Assembly: GCF_026130165.1 (NCBI RefSeq)
Contig: NZ_JAIHOM010000009.1
Coordinates: 1-64,000, forward strand
Direction: 5' to 3'
DNA: 64,000 nucleotides
Origin: Spirulina subsalsa FACHB-351
Lineage (GTDB): Bacteria; Cyanobacteriota; Cyanobacteriia; Cyanobacteriales; Spirulinaceae
The notes beneath the pieces were generated by a model that saw only the letters and a list, made by a program, of their open reading frames with translations, was not told where the DNA came from and ran no database searches. Of the stretch, positions 37,218-47,027 are shown one piece after another (the stretch's first letter is position 1; each line of letters opens with the position of its first letter). The position numbers and the translations under genes were made by a program.

Positions 37218-38561
37218 TTAATAGCGGATGGGAATTTCAATAAAAAAGGTTGTCCCTTGACCAATTTGGGATTCACAGGTTAGGGTTCCCTTATGATTTT
37301 GGGTAATTATTTCTTGACTCATGGATAAGCCTAAACCTGTTCCTTGCTCCGAGGATTTGGTGGTAAAAAAGGGCTGAAAGATTTGGGGTAAGATATCCTC
37401 GGGAATCCCATCTCCGGTATCACTAAAGGTAATTTTAATCTGGTTAGATTGGGTTTTTTCGGTGGTGATGGTGATGGTGGGTTTACGGTCGGTTTGACCT
37501 AAGCGGACGGTGGTTAAGGCATCAATGGCATTACTAAAGAGGTTCATCAAGACCTGATTCAGTTGTCCGGGGTAGCCTTGGGTGATGGGAATATCGCCGT
37601 AGTTTTTAACAACTTCAATTTCGAGTTCTGCTCCTTTGGCTTTTAGTTGGTTGTGCAGAATCACTTCTAAACTGTCTACAATGTCGTGGATATTCACATC
37701 TTTAATATCGGATTCATCAGCCCGAGCAAAGTTACTTAAGGAGAGCAGAATGGACTGCATTCGACTAGCTCCGGTTTGCATAGAATTGAGCAGTTTAGGC
37801 AGGTCTTCTAGGAGAAATTCGAGGTCATATTCTTCGATTAAATCTTCTACATCTGCGGCGGGTTCGGGGTAATTTTCTTGATAAGCGTTGACGATTTCAA
37901 CTAATTGTTCTAGGTATTCTTTGGCATAAACTAAATTACCGGAAATAAAGTTCACGGAGTTGTTAATTTCATGGGTAACTCCCCCGACTAAATGCCCTAA
38001 CATGGACATTTTTGCACTCTGCATGAGTTGGTTTTGGGTGCGTTTTAAGGTGTCGGTGTCGGAGGATGAAGTGGGGGTGGGGGCGGATTGACTCGTGGTG
38101 GGGGCGGAGTGGTTCCTGGAGAGGGCGATCGCACTTTGTTGGGTAATCAGCCTCAAATGTTCCTCCTCTATGCCTTCTCTGCCCTCGCTGTTGGCCAGTT
38201 CTACATATAAAACCCCTAGGGGGATGTTTTGGCGGTTCAAGGGCGCACAGTAGATGCTAGCCCCCTCTGAGGCAATGGTTACTTGTTGACTGGTCCAGAC
38301 TTGTTCAATTAGGGAGAGGGGCAGATCGGGACAGTCGGTGAGGGGTAGGGGGGCGGTATCATAACAGGTGATGGAGGGGGGGGTGGCGGCCCGGGCGATC
38401 GCCATCACTCGCAAACTTCCCGCCACATTCCAGACTAATCCGGCCTTTTGCCCTCCCCCTTCTGTCAACACAACTGTCATTACAGCCCGCAACAAGTCCC
38501 CCTGTTGGCTTGGAGAAAACAGGCTTTCGCTAATTTTTAAGGTCTGATCTAAGTTCAACAT
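37218..38561 (-). CDS. GAF-type sensor histidine kinase
   Basis: A 447-residue soluble kinase. Residues about 15-150 form a GAF-like sensor domain, followed by a Ser/Thr/Pro linker. The H-box is MSMLGHLVGGVTHEINNSVNFISGN, where Ser replaces the Pro found in the two kinases at 25350 and 28562. N-box NQVLMNLFSNAIDAL and G-boxes DTGDGIPEDILPQIFQPFFTTK and GTGLGLSMSQEII are intact. It starts 6 bp after the glyS stop, so it is translated from the glyS transcript, an unusual pairing. No response regulator is adjacent. Confidence 0.88.
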   Translation of the reverse strand: MLNLDQTLKISESLFSPSQQGDLLRAVMTVVLTEGGGQKAGLVWNVAGSLRVMAIARAATPPSITCYDTAPLPLTDCPDLPLSLIEQVWTSQQVTIASEGASIYCAPLNRQNIPLGVLYVELANSEGREGIEEEHLRLITQQSAIALSRNHSAPTTSQSAPTPTSSSDTDTLKRTQNQLMQSAKMSMLGHLVGGVTHEINNSVNFISGNLVYAKEYLEQLVEIVNAYQENYPEPAADVEDLIEEYDLEFLLEDLPKLLNSMQTGASRMQSILLSLSNFARADESDIKDVNIHDIVDSLEVILHNQLKAKGAELEIEVVKNYGDIPITQGYPGQLNQVLMNLFSNAIDALTTVRLGQTDRKPTITITTEKTQSNQIKITFSDTGDGIPEDILPQIFQPFFTTKSSEQGTGLGLSMSQEIITQNHKGTLTCESQIGQGTTFFIEIPIRY

Positions 38562-38567
38562 AGGAAA

Positions 38568-40712
38568 TTACTTGACAATTTCGCCAAAATCTGCTAGCAC
38601 GCGGGCATGATTACGCAGGAGTCCCAATAAGTTTAAACGATTGGCTTGCACGGCGGGGTTTTTATCCATGACCAAGACGCTATCTTCCCCATCAAAAAAG
38701 CGGCTGACGGTGGGGGCAAAGGCCGCTAAACTGTCTACGAGACGCTGATAATTGCGTTCAGCTTGGGCGGTTTGAGTTTGGGGGACTAACTGCACTAAAC
38801 CGTCATAAAAGGCCTGTTCTGAGGACTGTTCAAACAAGTCTGGACGCACGACAGAGGAGGGATCCAGTTGTTGGGTGTCTAAGCTCCCTTTGGCAGCTAA
38901 ACGGGCTGAACGGTTAATGGTTTCATAGATTTTAGCCAGTTCTTGGCTGTTGCGGATCTGTTGGAGGAATAAAGCGCGATCGCGTAGGTCTAAGATATCG
39001 CCTAATGCCCGTTCTGTGTATTCTCCATCGTTGTTTCCTAAGACGGCATTCACCAAATCATAGTCTACTTGATATTCTTCCTGTAACAAGGTGCGCAGCC
39101 GTTGCAGAAAGAACTCTTGTAAGTCCTTGAGGGGAGATTTTCGTTCAGGATTACCACTGACAAAAGCCTCAGAAAACTGTTCTATTAAATCCCCTAAATT
39201 GACGCTTAAATTACCAGCCCAAGCAATATTTAAAATGCCATTAGCCGCCCGTCTTAAGGCAAAGGGATCTGATGATCCAGTGGGAATCATTCCTAAACCA
39301 AAAATCGACACCAAAGTATCGAATCGATCGGCAATTCCCACCACTTGCCCAGTTAAGGTTTGGGGCAAGCTATCCCCCGCCCCTCGGGGTAGATAATGCT
39401 CAAAAATTGCCTCAGCTACTTCGGGATCTTCTCCCGATTTTAGGGCATATTTTTGTCCCATAATGCCTTGTAATTCGGGGAATTCATAGACCATCTGAGA
39501 GACTAAATCCACTTTACACAACAGCGCCGCTCGTTCCACTTTTTCCCACTGTTGGGAGCTTAACTGTAACTGTTTCGCCAGTTCTTCGGCTACCTCAATA
39601 ATGCGATCTACTTTATCCCGAATTGAGCCTAAATCTTCTTGGAAGGTCACGGTTTCTAAACTCGGAAGATAGGCTTCTAAGGGTTCGTCTGAATCGGAAT
39701 CATAGAAAAACTTGGCATCGGCTAAACGAGCGCGAATCACTCGCCCATTCCCGGTGGCGATGATCTCGGCTTTGGCTGGATCACCATTAGAAATTGTGAT
39801 AAAATAGGGCAGGAGCGGACTGTTTTCCTGCGCTTCTGCTTTGACGGGAAAATAACGTTGGTGCGTAACCATGACCATTTTAATCACTTCTGTGGGGAGT
39901 TCTAAAAATTCTGGGTCAAATTTTCCCACTACCCCATGAGGAGATTCCACTAAGTTAACAACTTCCGCTAAAAGTTCGTGGGGAATTTCCGCATAGCCTT
40001 GGACTGAAGCAGCTGCCTTTGTAACTTGTTCTTCAATTTGTCTTTGACGAGTTTTTGGATCTACTTCAATGCCAGCCTGTTGTAAACAGGATACATAGTT
40101 AGAAGCTTCAGAAATGACAATGGAATCTGGGTGTAATACCCGATGACCTCTAGAAAAACGGTCACTTTTTAGTTGTTCTGAACCATTGATAATTTCAAGG
40201 GGGAGAATGTCTTTATCCCATAGGGCAACTAACCAGCGAATGGGACGGGGAAAGCGTAAATCTCCATCTCCCCAACGCATAAAACGACGACCTTCTAAGC
40301 GATTAATCCACTGGGGAACTAATTCCCTCAAAATGTCTGTTGTGGGTTGTCCGGGGATGTTTTTCTGGAGAAAAACAAATTCCCCTTTATCTGTTGCGCG
40401 GAGTTCGAGGGCCTCAACGTCTACTTCTTGTTTCTTGGCAAAACCAACGGCCGCGGGGGTAGGTTTTCCATCTTTAAAGGCAATTTGTGCAGGGGGGCCT
40501 TTAATTTCTTCTTCACGGTTAGGTTGTTGGGAGGGGAGTCCAGTGATGAGAACCGCTAAACGACGGGGTGTCGCGTAAACTTCAACCCCTTGGGGGGTCA
40601 AATGGTGTTCTGTCAAGCTTTCGGGGATCAAACTCTGCCACTGGGCGATCGCACCATCCATAAAATCGGCGGGCAGTTCTTCTGTACCAACTTCTAATAA
40701 AAAATGTGGCAT
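38568..40712 (-). CDS. glyS: Glycyl-tRNA synthetase beta subunit
   Basis: A 714-residue beta subunit of the bacterial alpha2beta2 glycyl-tRNA synthetase. The N-terminus [15 protein letters not shown] and blocks [40 protein letters not shown] and the HD-like and DALR-like C-terminal region are diagnostic. It binds tRNA-Gly; the catalytic alpha subunit GlyQ is encoded elsewhere. The ATG start at 40712 gives the standard N-terminus. A histidine kinase gene follows after 6 bp on the same strand. Confidence 0.96.
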   Translation of the reverse strand: MPHFLLEVGTEELPADFMDGAIAQWQSLIPESLTEHHLTPQGVEVYATPRRLAVLITGLPSQQPNREEEIKGPPAQIAFKDGKPTPAAVGFAKKQEVDVEALELRATDKGEFVFLQKNIPGQPTTDILRELVPQWINRLEGRRFMRWGDGDLRFPRPIRWLVALWDKDILPLEIINGSEQLKSDRFSRGHRVLHPDSIVISEASNYVSCLQQAGIEVDPKTRQRQIEEQVTKAAASVQGYAEIPHELLAEVVNLVESPHGVVGKFDPEFLELPTEVIKMVMVTHQRYFPVKAEAQENSPLLPYFITISNGDPAKAEIIATGNGRVIRARLADAKFFYDSDSDEPLEAYLPSLETVTFQEDLGSIRDKVDRIIEVAEELAKQLQLSSQQWEKVERAALLCKVDLVSQMVYEFPELQGIMGQKYALKSGEDPEVAEAIFEHYLPRGAGDSLPQTLTGQVVGIADRFDTLVSIFGLGMIPTGSSDPFALRRAANGILNIAWAGNLSVNLGDLIEQFSEAFVSGNPERKSPLKDLQEFFLQRLRTLLQEEYQVDYDLVNAVLGNNDGEYTERALGDILDLRDRALFLQQIRNSQELAKIYETINRSARLAAKGSLDTQQLDPSSVVRPDLFEQSSEQAFYDGLVQLVPQTQTAQAERNYQRLVDSLAAFAPTVSRFFDGEDSVLVMDKNPAVQANRLNLLGLLRNHARVLADFGEIVK

Positions 40713-40837
40713 AACACAGGACTAAAATAACCATTTACTGGATTAGTGTATCTCATCTGTGGACTAGAAAACAGACCAGAATCTATGTTTTCTCCGGGTG
40801 TCCCTTTGTCAACCTTAATTTTTAGACTCTAACAGCG

Positions 40838-43615
40838 ATGAAAATTCAACGGTTTGATGCTGGATTAAAAAAGATGACCCTTCCGGCCGTTTTTGTGATT
40901 CCCTTTGTTTTACAAATTCTGGGAACTGTCAGTTTAGTGGGATATCTCTCATTTCGCAATGGACGAAACGCTGTAGAGTCCTTAGTTGAAGCTTTAATGG
41001 AAGAAATTGGCGATCGCATTGAACAGGAAGTTCACAGTTATTTAGATATCCCCGTGCAAATTGTTCGCAATCATCAGTCTTTAATAACCTCCGGTGTCCT
41101 CAATTTAGAGGATATAGATCAATGGTTGCCCTATTTGTTTGATCAGTATCAAACGAATCGCTTTAATGCTGTTACAGGAATTCAATTAGTGAACGTCAAT
41201 AATGGGGAATATAGGGGCGCAGGACAAGCTTATCTCAATGACGTGCTTCTAGAAGGGGTCGCCATTCATGGGGTTAGCACAAACTTTCGTTATCTGGGGT
41301 TTTTAACCCTAGAAGATGCCGAAAATTTAACCAATGCTAAAATTGATTTACCCAATTTTATCCTTGAGGAAAGATCTTGGTATAAAAAAGCCATCACCCA
41401 TCAAAATGAGGTTTGGGTAGACGTCTATCAGCGCTTTATTAATCGCAATCGTTTTTCTATCGCTTTATCTAGACCTTTATATGTACCGGGAGTTGATGCC
41501 CCTCAAGGGGTGAGTGCCGTCCAGTTAGACATTAGGAATTTACAAAAGTTTCTCGAATCCTTAAAAATTGGTCGCACAGGACAGGCTTTCATTTTAGATA
41601 AAGCGGGTCAAGTTGTAGCAACTTCTATTCAAGAGCCTACTATTTTTATCGAAAATGACAATATCCGACGGCTAAATGGAATAAAGAGTGAAAACCTCCT
41701 CACTCGTCAGGTTTCTAAGCATTTAGAAAACTCTAATTATGGAAATTTATTAACTTATCAATCAATTAATTTAATTGAATTAAATCACGAAAAATATTAT
41801 ATTAAGTCTCTCAATCTAACTGAACAATATGAATTAAGTTGGCAATTATTCGTCATCATTCCTCAAGATGATTTTATGGCAGAAATTAAAGCCAGTACAC
41901 GCCAAACAATATTTATTTCCCTGATTGCCCTAGGGGGAGCTATTTTAATTGGAAGTATGACCGCTCACTGGGTGACTCAGCCCATTTTGCGCTTAAACAA
42001 AGCCGCTCAAGAGTTAGCTAAAGGAAACTGGGAAAAACCTATTCTTACTAGGAGAAATGATGAGTTAGGGCAGCTTACTGTATCTTACAATATCATGGCA
42101 CAGCAGTTAAAACAAATGTTTTCAGAACTGCAAACAGTCAATATTCAATTAGAAAAGAAAGTCAAAGAAAGAACATCTGATTTAGCAGAAGCTAAAGATA
42201 AAGCCGAAGTAGCGAACCAAGCTAAAAGCACATTTTTAGCGAATATGAGCCATGAGTTAAGATCCCCCCTAAACGCCATTTTAGGGTTTTCTCAATTGAT
42301 GCTGAATGACAGTGATTTAGATGAGGAAACACAAGAAAATATAGAAACGATTTATCGAAGTGGTCAATATTTACTGACCTTAATTAATCAGGTTTTGGAT
42401 TTATCTAAAATTGAAGCTGGTAAGATGTTACTAGAGATTGAGACTTTTGATTTACACTATCTGCTCAAAGAGGTTGAAGGTTTATTTGAAATTACCGCCG
42501 AAAGTAAGGGCTTGTATTTTTACCTTGAACCCTCCGGTAATGTTCCCCAATATATCCAATCTGATCCCTTAAAATTGCGTCAGGTGCTAATTAATCTTTT
42601 AAGCAATGCTTTCAAATTTACCCAGGTAGGTGGTGTTTCGCTTTGTGTTAGATACGACAAAACAAAGCAAGACAATATAGAACAAGATAGACTGTTTTTT
42701 CGAGTAACAGATACTGGTCTAGGAATTTCTTCGGCAGAAATCAATGATTTATTTACTCCTTTTACCCAAACGACAACAGGAAAAAATGCCCAAGAAGGAA
42801 CAGGATTAGGACTATCCTTATGTCAAAAAATTGTGCAGTTAATGCAGGGAAAAATCACTGTTTGTAGTCAAGTGGGTGCAGGCACAACATTTGAGTTTAA
42901 TTTTCCGATTACTCTTGGGGTAGAAGTTGCCCATTTGCCTGATCTTCCTTGTCGTCGAGTAATAGGACTTGAACCCAATCAACCTACCTATCGTCTTTTA
43001 GCGGTTGATGATAAACCTGTTAATTGTCAACTATTAGTTAAACTGCTGAAACCCTTGGGTTTTGAGGTTAAAACAGCCCATAATGGAGAAGAGGCGATCG
43101 CAATCTGGGAAACCTGGAGTCCTCATTTAATCTGGATGGACATGAGAATGCCTGTTTTAGATGGCTATGCCGCAACGCAAAAGATTAAAAGTAGTCCCAA
43201 AGGAAATGCTACCATCATTATTGCCCTGACGGCTAGTGTTTTAGGTGAAGAAAGAAATATAATTGATGTCATTGGTTGTGATGATTTTGTGCGTAAACCC
43301 TTTCAAGAAAACCAGATCATACAGATGTTAGAAAAACACTTAGGGGTTTATTTTCTTTACGAAACCATCCTTGAAAAACCTGCCCAAGCCAAGAAAATAA
43401 AAGATTTAACCTCACTGGATTTTAAGGCAATGCCTCAAGATTGGCTTGTGCTTGTATATCGAGCTTCAGTAGACTTAGAAGAGGAAGAACTGGTAGAACT
43501 AATTGAGCAAATTCCTGCCACTCAGTCTGAATTGTCTCAGGGTTTAAGTGAATTAGTTTTACAATACCGCTTTGATAAAATTAGATTATTAGTTGAACCC
43601 CTAATCACTCTCTAA
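40838..43615 (+). CDS. Membrane hybrid histidine kinase (dCache-HAMP-kinase-receiver)
   Basis: A 925-residue transmembrane sensor. Membrane segment 1 (about 15-37) and segment 2 (about 355-378, FISLIALGGAILIGS) flank a periplasmic dCache-type domain (about 40-350). A HAMP linker (QPILRLNKAAQELAKGNW) and coiled coil follow, then HisKA with MSHELRSPLNAILGFS, N-box RQVLINLLSNAFKFT, and G-boxes DTGLGISSAEINDLF and GTGLGLSLC. The receiver domain (about 725-840) contains RLLAVDDKPVNCQ and the phospho-acceptor in IWMDMRMPVLDG. A C-terminal helical tail follows. The next gene, 16 bp downstream, encodes a receiver-diguanylate cyclase that is probably its output partner. Confidence 0.93.
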   Translation: MKIQRFDAGLKKMTLPAVFVIPFVLQILGTVSLVGYLSFRNGRNAVESLVEALMEEIGDRIEQEVHSYLDIPVQIVRNHQSLITSGVLNLEDIDQWLPYLFDQYQTNRFNAVTGIQLVNVNNGEYRGAGQAYLNDVLLEGVAIHGVSTNFRYLGFLTLEDAENLTNAKIDLPNFILEERSWYKKAITHQNEVWVDVYQRFINRNRFSIALSRPLYVPGVDAPQGVSAVQLDIRNLQKFLESLKIGRTGQAFILDKAGQVVATSIQEPTIFIENDNIRRLNGIKSENLLTRQVSKHLENSNYGNLLTYQSINLIELNHEKYYIKSLNLTEQYELSWQLFVIIPQDDFMAEIKASTRQTIFISLIALGGAILIGSMTAHWVTQPILRLNKAAQELAKGNWEKPILTRRNDELGQLTVSYNIMAQQLKQMFSELQTVNIQLEKKVKERTSDLAEAKDKAEVANQAKSTFLANMSHELRSPLNAILGFSQLMLNDSDLDEETQENIETIYRSGQYLLTLINQVLDLSKIEAGKMLLEIETFDLHYLLKEVEGLFEITAESKGLYFYLEPSGNVPQYIQSDPLKLRQVLINLLSNAFKFTQVGGVSLCVRYDKTKQDNIEQDRLFFRVTDTGLGISSAEINDLFTPFTQTTTGKNAQEGTGLGLSLCQKIVQLMQGKITVCSQVGAGTTFEFNFPITLGVEVAHLPDLPCRRVIGLEPNQPTYRLLAVDDKPVNCQLLVKLLKPLGFEVKTAHNGEEAIAIWETWSPHLIWMDMRMPVLDGYAATQKIKSSPKGNATIIIALTASVLGEERNIIDVIGCDDFVRKPFQENQIIQMLEKHLGVYFLYETILEKPAQAKKIKDLTSLDFKAMPQDWLVLVYRASVDLEEEELVELIEQIPATQSELSQGLSELVLQYRFDKIRLLVEPLITL

Positions 43616-43631
43616 AGTCCAGTTAACAACT

Positions 43632-45023
43632 ATGACTCAAAATAAGCAAAATATTCTGCTGGTAGACGACTTAAAAGAAAATTTACAAGTCTTAGATAAA
43701 ATTCTATCCAATCATGGCTACAAAGTTCGTAAAACATTAGATCCAGAAACCGCTTTATTAGCTTGTCAATCCAGTCAGCCAGACTTAGTTATATTGGATA
43801 TTAGAATGCCTAAGATGGATGGTTATACCGTTTGTCAAAGGCTGAAAAGTAATCTATTAACCTCTGATATTCCGGTTATCTTTATTAGTGCCTTAAATGA
43901 TGTGTTAGATAAAGTCAAAGCCTTTCAGGTAGGAGGAGCGGATTATGTCAGTAAACCTTTTCAGGAGGAAGAAGTGCTAGCACGGGTAAAGCACCAACTT
44001 TTATTAAAACAACAACGAAAAAATTTAGAGGCAGAGATTAAAAAGCGTCAGAAAAAGGAAGAAGAGTTACAACAAGAAATTTTTAGACATCAACAAACCA
44101 CCGAAATCCTTTATCAGTCTCGGGCTTTTATTAGTAGTATTTTAAACCATTCTTTAGATGGGATTGCGGCTTTAGAAGCCGTCAGAGATCCCAAAACGGG
44201 AAATATTGAAGATTTTCGTTGTTTACTGGTTAATCCAGTGATTGCCAATATTTTAGACCGCTCCAAGGATCAGTTAATCGGTAAAATCTTATTTAAGCGG
44301 ATTGTGAGTCGAATTGATCCTTATTTAATCTCTAAAGTGGTGGAAGTTGTAGAAACAGGTCATTCTTTTAAGGAGGATTTTTACTATAAAACGGAACATC
44401 AAGAAGCTTGGTATCATGTCATTGCGGTGAAATTAGGAGACGGCGTTTCTTTAACCATTCGGGATGTGACGGAGCGTAAGTTATTAGAATTACAGTTAAG
44501 TCACGCCAATAAAGAACTGAAAAATTTAGCCATTGTTGATGGTTTAACGCAACTAAAAAATCGTTTTTATTTTGACCAAAGGTTTGAGCAAGAGTGGCGG
44601 CGTTGTATGAGAGAATCTCAACATCTCGCGCTGATTATGTGTGATGTAGATTATTTTAAATCCTATAATGACACTTATGGGCATCCGATGGGAGATGAAT
44701 GTTTAAAACAGGTGGCGGATGTGATTCAAGGCATAATAAAGCGTCCTTCAGATTTGGCGGCCCGTTATGGGGGGGAGGAGTTTATTCTGTTGTTAGCCAA
44801 TACCAGTTTAGAGGGAGCGTTAAGGATTGCGGAGTCGGTGCGGCAAGGGGTGGAGGTGTTGCGGATTCCCCATGAGCGATCGCCTATTTCTCCCCATGTC
44901 ACCCTCAGTTGCGGCGTAGCCACCATGATTCCCACCTTAGATGCTTTATCGGGGACTTTATTATATATGGCAGATCAAGCCCTCTATGAGGCGAAAAATC
45001 GCGGTCGGAATCAAGTCGTTTAA
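43632..45023 (+). CDS. Response regulator diguanylate cyclase (REC-PAS-GGDEF)
   Basis: A 463-residue cytoplasmic output protein. REC domain about 8-122 with LVILDIRMPKMDG (phospho-acceptor Asp), a coiled coil (about 130-165), a PAS-like domain (about 170-290, ending TIRDVTERK), then GGDEF (about 300-460). The active-site signature is ARYGGEEF, and the inhibitory I-site RPSD stands five residues before it, so the enzyme is expected to make c-di-GMP with product inhibition. It lies 16 bp after the hybrid kinase gene, which implies phosphotransfer or at least co-expression. No EAL domain is present. Confidence 0.94.
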   Translation: MTQNKQNILLVDDLKENLQVLDKILSNHGYKVRKTLDPETALLACQSSQPDLVILDIRMPKMDGYTVCQRLKSNLLTSDIPVIFISALNDVLDKVKAFQVGGADYVSKPFQEEEVLARVKHQLLLKQQRKNLEAEIKKRQKKEEELQQEIFRHQQTTEILYQSRAFISSILNHSLDGIAALEAVRDPKTGNIEDFRCLLVNPVIANILDRSKDQLIGKILFKRIVSRIDPYLISKVVEVVETGHSFKEDFYYKTEHQEAWYHVIAVKLGDGVSLTIRDVTERKLLELQLSHANKELKNLAIVDGLTQLKNRFYFDQRFEQEWRRCMRESQHLALIMCDVDYFKSYNDTYGHPMGDECLKQVADVIQGIIKRPSDLAARYGGEEFILLLANTSLEGALRIAESVRQGVEVLRIPHERSPISPHVTLSCGVATMIPTLDALSGTLLYMADQALYEAKNRGRNQVV

Positions 45024-45121
45024 AGGGTTAGTTCAGGATATCTCTACTATAACAGTAGACCTAAGCCCCCAGACCGTTGAGAGAGAACAAAATAGGCTAT
45101 AAAGAAATGAGGAGAAAGGAA

Positions 45122-46447
45122 ATGAACCCGGGCATTCCGGGGAGAGTCCTTTCCCTTTTTTCTTTTTTTAAATGGTTTTCCTTCATGTTGCAACGCCCAT
45201 TTAGTCAGAATTTGGCTTGGAAAGCTTGGATTGCTCGTTGGCAAAATCTTGATTTGACCCTCATGGGTCTAATCATCGCCCTCACCGTTTTAGGAGGGTT
45301 AATGATTCGCTCCACCGAATTAAATGACGGCTTAACCGATTGGTGGCAGCATTGGATTATAGGCGGTTTAGGTTTAATCCTAGCCTTAATTGCAGCCCGG
45401 TGGCGTTATGAGTTTCTCCTTCAGTGGCATTGGGTCATCTACGTTTTAACCAATATTTCCCTCCTCTTAGTCATTTTCATTGGGGTAGAAGCCAATGGCG
45501 CCCAAAGTTGGGTCAATATCGGCACGTTTAACGTCCAACCTTCGGAATTTGCCAAAGTGGGTTTAATTATTACCCAGGCCGCCCTACTCCATCATCGTCC
45601 AGCCTCGACGATTACCGCCGTGTTTCGGTCTTTAGCCGTTACGGCCTTGCCTTGGGGGTTAATTCTCCTCCAACCCGACTTAGGAACATCCCTCGTATTT
45701 GGAGCGATTACTTTAGGAATGTTGTACTGGGCCAATGCAAACCCCGGTTGGTTAATTTTACTCATCTCCCCCCTCGTTGCGGCCATTGTATACAACGTCT
45801 ATCTCCCCAGTTGGTTTCTCTGGGTAGGATTAATGAGTCTAGTGGCTTGGTTTACCCTACCTTGGCGGATGATTGGGACATTTGTTGCTGTGTTGGTCAA
45901 TGTTGTGGCTGGGGGGGCTGGCGGTTTTTTGTGGGGACTGCTCAAACCCTATCAAAAAGACCGTCTCACCCTCTTTTTACACCCGGAAAAAGACCCATTA
46001 GGGGGGGGATACCACTTGATTCAATCCCGCATTGCCGTCGGGGCTGGAGAAGTGTGGGGAACAGGATTAAATGAGGGCAGCCAAACCCAGTTAAATTTCA
46101 TCCCCGAGCAACATACAGACTTTATTTTTTCCGCCATTGGGGAAGAATTGGGCTTTGTGGGAGCTATTTTGGTCTTGTTGGCCTTTTGGCTCATTTGCCT
46201 TCGCCTGCTGATTATTGCCCAAAACTCAACGGAGGATTTTGGTTCTCTTTTGGCGGTGGGAGTGTTATCGATGATTGCTTTTCAGGTCTTTGTGAATATC
46301 AGCATGACCGTTGGATTAGCCCCCATTACCGGGATTCCGTTACCTTGGTTAAGTTACGGTCGTTCTGCCCTCTTGACCAATTTTATCGCCTTGGGGTTAG
46401 TGGAATCGGTGGCGACCCATCGGCCCCGCCGCCATTTTCGGACTTAG
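45122..46447 (+). CDS. rodA: SEDS-family peptidoglycan polymerase RodA
   Basis: A protein of about 441 residues with roughly ten membrane segments. SEDS features include NGAQSWVNIGTFNVQPSEFAKVG, LQPDLGTSLVF, RLTLFLHPEKDPLGGGYHLIQS, LPEQHTDFIFSAIGEE-like FIPEQHTDFIFSAIGEELGF and GIPLPWLSYGRSALL. RodA polymerises lipid II glycan strands with a class B PBP during side-wall growth. The open frame extends 15 codons upstream, but ATG at 45122 directly follows GGAGAAAGGAA. An alternative ATG at 45185 has no ribosome-binding site. It follows the diguanylate cyclase by 98 bp. Confidence 0.9.
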   Translation: MNPGIPGRVLSLFSFFKWFSFMLQRPFSQNLAWKAWIARWQNLDLTLMGLIIALTVLGGLMIRSTELNDGLTDWWQHWIIGGLGLILALIAARWRYEFLLQWHWVIYVLTNISLLLVIFIGVEANGAQSWVNIGTFNVQPSEFAKVGLIITQAALLHHRPASTITAVFRSLAVTALPWGLILLQPDLGTSLVFGAITLGMLYWANANPGWLILLISPLVAAIVYNVYLPSWFLWVGLMSLVAWFTLPWRMIGTFVAVLVNVVAGGAGGFLWGLLKPYQKDRLTLFLHPEKDPLGGGYHLIQSRIAVGAGEVWGTGLNEGSQTQLNFIPEQHTDFIFSAIGEELGFVGAILVLLAFWLICLRLLIIAQNSTEDFGSLLAVGVLSMIAFQVFVNISMTVGLAPITGIPLPWLSYGRSALLTNFIALGLVESVATHRPRRHFRT

Positions 46448-46512
46448 CGGTTGATTCAACCTGTTCCACTCCTTTGTTAAGCTAAAAGCATAAACACTCA
46501 GCGTAAAAAAAG

Positions 46513-46698
46513 ATGATTTTGCCCGGAGCAACGGTTCGCGTGACGAATGTTGATGATACCTACTATCGTTTTGAGGGACTGGTTCAGCGTGTCAGTGATG
46601 GCAAGGCGGCTGTGTTATTTGAAGGGGGAAATTGGGACAAATTAGTAACGTTTCGCCTTTCGGAGTTAGAACCAGTGAACCTGAAAGCCGGAAAGTAA
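46513..46698 (+). CDS. ndhS: NAD(P)H dehydrogenase subunit NdhS
   Basis: A 61-residue SH3-like protein: [40 protein letters not shown] and [11 protein letters not shown]. NdhS is a peripheral oxygenic-photosynthesis-specific subunit at the stromal side of cyanobacterial NDH-1 and helps bind ferredoxin as electron donor. It serves all NDH-1 forms, including those with the NdhD3/F3 and NdhD4/F4 arms encoded at the other end of this window. The gene is monocistronic-looking, with a strong terminator 60 bp downstream. Confidence 0.88.
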   Translation: MILPGATVRVTNVDDTYYRFEGLVQRVSDGKAAVLFEGGNWDKLVTFRLSELEPVNLKAGK

Positions 46699-46757
46699 TG
46701 GTAGGAGTTTTAGCTGCTCTGAACAGCTAAAGTCCTTGGTGTGAGGAAGGCTGAGGA

Positions 46758-46795
46758 AGAGGGACGGGCATTCAATACCCCTGTCCCTCTTTCTC
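46758..46795 (+). terminator. Rho-independent terminator after ndhS
   Basis: AGAGGGAC pairs with GTCCCTCT around a 17-nt loop and is followed by TTCTCGTGTTTTT. It lies 60 bp after the ndhS stop on the same strand. A smaller stem TAGCTG/CAGCTA lies just upstream near 46712. Confidence 0.7.
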
Positions 46796-46838
46796 GTGTT
46801 TTTCCCCATCCTTTTCACCCCTCACCGAGCCACATAGA

Positions 46839-47027
46839 TAGGGCTTGCTGAATAACTCTACTCGTGGGGCTAGGGAGCAGGGGAGCGGGGGAGCGGGGGA
46901 GCAGGGGAGCAGGGGAGCGGGGGAGCAGAGGAGAGAGGAGAGAGGGGGAGTCGGGAATAATTATCAATTATCAATTATCAATTATCAATTATCAATTATC
47001 AATTCCCAGGTTATTCAGCAGACCCCA
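46839..47027. mobile_element. MITE-like element downstream of ndhS, overlapping the pentapeptide gene end
   Basis: The left terminus TA-GGGCTTGCTGAATAAC and the right terminus GTTATTCAGCAGACCCC form a 17-bp inverted repeat with two mismatches. The interior has about nine GGGGAGCR units (46872-46945) and five ATTATCA/ATTGATA-type units. There is no coding capacity; the purine repeats give spurious open frames. The right terminus (minus strand GGGGTCTGCTGAATAA) encodes the last residues GSAE and the stop of the pentapeptide-repeat gene. Confidence 0.75.
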
